Shown here one piece after another: positions 62,482 through 64,000 of a stretch of 64,000 nt of DNA. A program made the translations under genes and the position numbers. Each line of letters starts with the position of its first letter. Position 1 is the first letter of the stretch. The notes under the pieces are model-generated. The model saw nothing but the letters and a program-made list of their open reading frames with translations. It was not told the DNA's origin and searched no databases. This DNA is from Amoebidium appalachense. Its lineage: Eukaryota; Ichthyosporea. Location: the NCBI GenBank assembly GCA_963693365.1, contig CAVNZM010000001.1:11098001-11162000 (forward strand), read 5' to 3'.

Positions 62482-64000
62482 TTTATCCTTCTTCTTCTGG
62501 AATGCTCGGACACTGGGCCCCCAAAAGGGCCTCCCCCCCGGGACACTCGACGATAAAATCAGCTACATACAACAACAGACAAACAACCACACGTTTACAG
62601 TGATTTGCGAAACACAGTTTAAAAACCACCACAAATTCAACTCTACATTGGTCGACACATCCACACACCCCGGTTACGCGAAAAACCGAGGCATTATTGT
62701 ACTTGCCGCACCACACGTGAGAGTGAAGTGCAAACCGGTGGCAAAAACGGAATTCTCGGTTTCTATAGAGTTTCTTTCTAATGTTTTTACTTTTGTATAT
62801 TACCCACCATCTATGTCGGTTGTCGAATTGACTCACGAGTTGTCACAGTTACCAATGTCCACTGTTATTTTAGGTGATTTTAACACGCGACTCCACCACA
62901 CAGACACACTGCAAGTGAGTGTCGGGTACCCATCTAAGCCCCCGGAGCGTGCTATCCCTTTAGCAAGGTATGTCCAAAGTCACACTTTGCGGTTCCCTCA
63001 AATATCCCATGCCCACAACACCGACTGGGGAGTGGCCTTTTGGCCATCAACCATGTCAAAACTCTCTCTCCCTCCTAACCTCTCTAGGTCATCTGACCAC
63101 TCTCCTATCCTTTTCCTACCTAAGATCTCCCTTGATCTGCTCCCCCCCTCCCCCTCCCACCTTTCGCCTCCGTCTATCCCAGCTTAAGTCACAGTGGGGT
63201 AGAGTTGATGTATGTGTATGCTATGCTACGAAACACCCTATATATATGCGCCTATTAGAATCTGCACAAGCCAGGCCAGATTCACATCTCGTACTAGATA
63301 CATGCACTAACTTTATTGTTGATGATTTGATAGATCTCGGTGATTATGCTGGCGGTGGTAGGAAGGAATACCCCGATGCTCTCTTGTTACCAAACACCAC
63401 TCCCGCTAGACTAGGTGAACCCCTGTCTCAAAAGGAAAGCTTGCGCCGGCTTGCTAGTATGAATCGATTTGGCCCCCCTGCTCGTATTATTGGTGATACC
63501 ACTGGAGACCCCCTCATAGACTCTGATAAGTATTTCTCGGAACTGTTTAAAGATAGGACCCCCGCTCAGAAACCTATTGTGTGGCCTGTAGACCCATCTA
63601 TCCCCATAGAATCGATCCTCCCCTTTTTCAGTCCCGATGCCATATGGTCTGTGATATCTAGTTATAGCTCTAGTAAGTCTTGTGGACCTGATGGACTCCC
63701 TGCTGGGTTTCTTAAAATCCTTGTTCCCTCCTACCCACAAAAGGAAAGTGATCGTGCTATTAAACCTGATCTTACTATCATGTTAAGCTCTCTCTTTTCT
63801 TGGTGTGTTAAATGTGGACATGTCCCGTCATCTTGGTTAGATACCTTAGTGATCCCCATAGTTAAGAAGGACTCTGAGGGCCCCATATCATCCTTTCGCC
63901 CCATTACACTAACCCAGGTTGTTCGTAGATTCTTTGAAGCTTGCTTACTTAGGTTATTTGCACATCACCCTAGGTTTCAATCTATTCTTCACATACACCC
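62474..64000 (+). CDS. LINE ORF2 (endonuclease-reverse transcriptase), partial, one frameshift
   Basis: Codons 1-237 (62474-63187) are an APE-type endonuclease. Visible are the start strand FFFWNARTLG with its Asn, the catalytic Glu in ICETQF, the GDFNTRL motif, and the SSDHSPIL motif with the Asp-His pair. It nicks target DNA for target-primed reverse transcription. The frame then shifts inside the pyrimidine run near 63140-63165 and continues in another frame (FRLRLSQLKSQWGRVDV and on) without stops to the window edge. That part covers the RT N-terminal region: KSCGPDGLPAGFLK, PIVKKDSEGPISSFRPITL, and the helix after it. The palm with FADD lies beyond the edge. A single-base error in the C run could be a sequencing fault, in which case this copy would be intact. 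Confidence 0.88.

Larger units (their letters stand above)
61070..64000 (+). mobile_element. LINE copy 3: near-intact non-LTR retrotransposon, 3' end beyond window
   Basis: A 5' UTR-like leader of about 220 bp holds an 18-bp unit (acatcgattcagtcgcac) repeated about 2.5 times at 61147-61195. It is followed by ORF1 (61297) and ORF2 (62474), which overlap by 8 nt. The encoded RT N-terminal region meets the RT fragments of copies 1 and 2, so all three belong to one family. I did not assign a clade. Confidence 0.88.

Noticed and set aside
63411-63740. 109-codon minus ORF
   Set aside because: Antisense shadow of the LINE RT N-terminal region.

Overview
This is a window of an intron-rich eukaryotic nuclear genome, most likely from a holozoan: a unicellular relative of animals (ichthyosporean or choanoflagellate type) or an early-branching animal. 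That rests on gene content. There is a p21/p27-type CDK inhibitor with the CDI domain at its N-terminus (the animal arrangement; plants carry it at the C-terminus), a RELCH orthologue, an Hv1 proton channel and an XPR1 phosphate exporter. The species cannot be fixed from the sequence. Exons are short (about 45-270 bp) and end at GT...AG junctions whose phases I checked by hand. Introns and spacers are packed with G or C runs of up to about 50 nt, (GT/CA)n, (GA)n, (GCAC)n and pyrimidine tracts, so most long open frames here are repeat translations.

Layout. 70-7530 (-): first eight exons of RELCH (two LisH motifs and a coiled coil); the rest lies off the left edge. 7531-10904: spacer with a palindromic AATAACC cluster and an 83-bp tandem duplication. 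10905-11593 (-): two-exon CDK inhibitor. 11594-16690: repeat-rich spacer. 16690-18481 (+): 5'-truncated, broken non-LTR retrotransposon (LINE). 19698-26489 (-): seven-exon HVCN1-like channel. 26490-28548: divergent spacer. 28549-49638 (+): a complete 26-exon XPR1, 691 aa when joined (human is 696 aa). 49639-53704: spacer with microsatellites and a 116-bp MITE. 53705-55527: a head-to-head pair of intronless secreted-protein paralogues with matching core promoters. 55528-58914: microsatellite desert with duplicated blocks. 58915-61060: stacked and inverted LINE 3' ends. 61297-64000 (+): a nearly intact LINE with ORF1 and an overlapping ORF2 that runs off the right edge.

The host genes do not form one pathway. 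XPR1 (phosphate efflux) and HVCN1 (proton efflux) are divergent membrane-transport neighbours, RELCH is a membrane-trafficking factor and the CDI gene is a cell-cycle regulator. The most unusual signal is how splice sites relate to simple repeats. About half of the donors are followed within roughly 25 nt by a C run on the sense strand, several acceptors are simply the end of a (CA)n tract, and at two or three XPR1 splice junctions the exon/intron boundary itself appears to have been tandemly amplified into a minisatellite.
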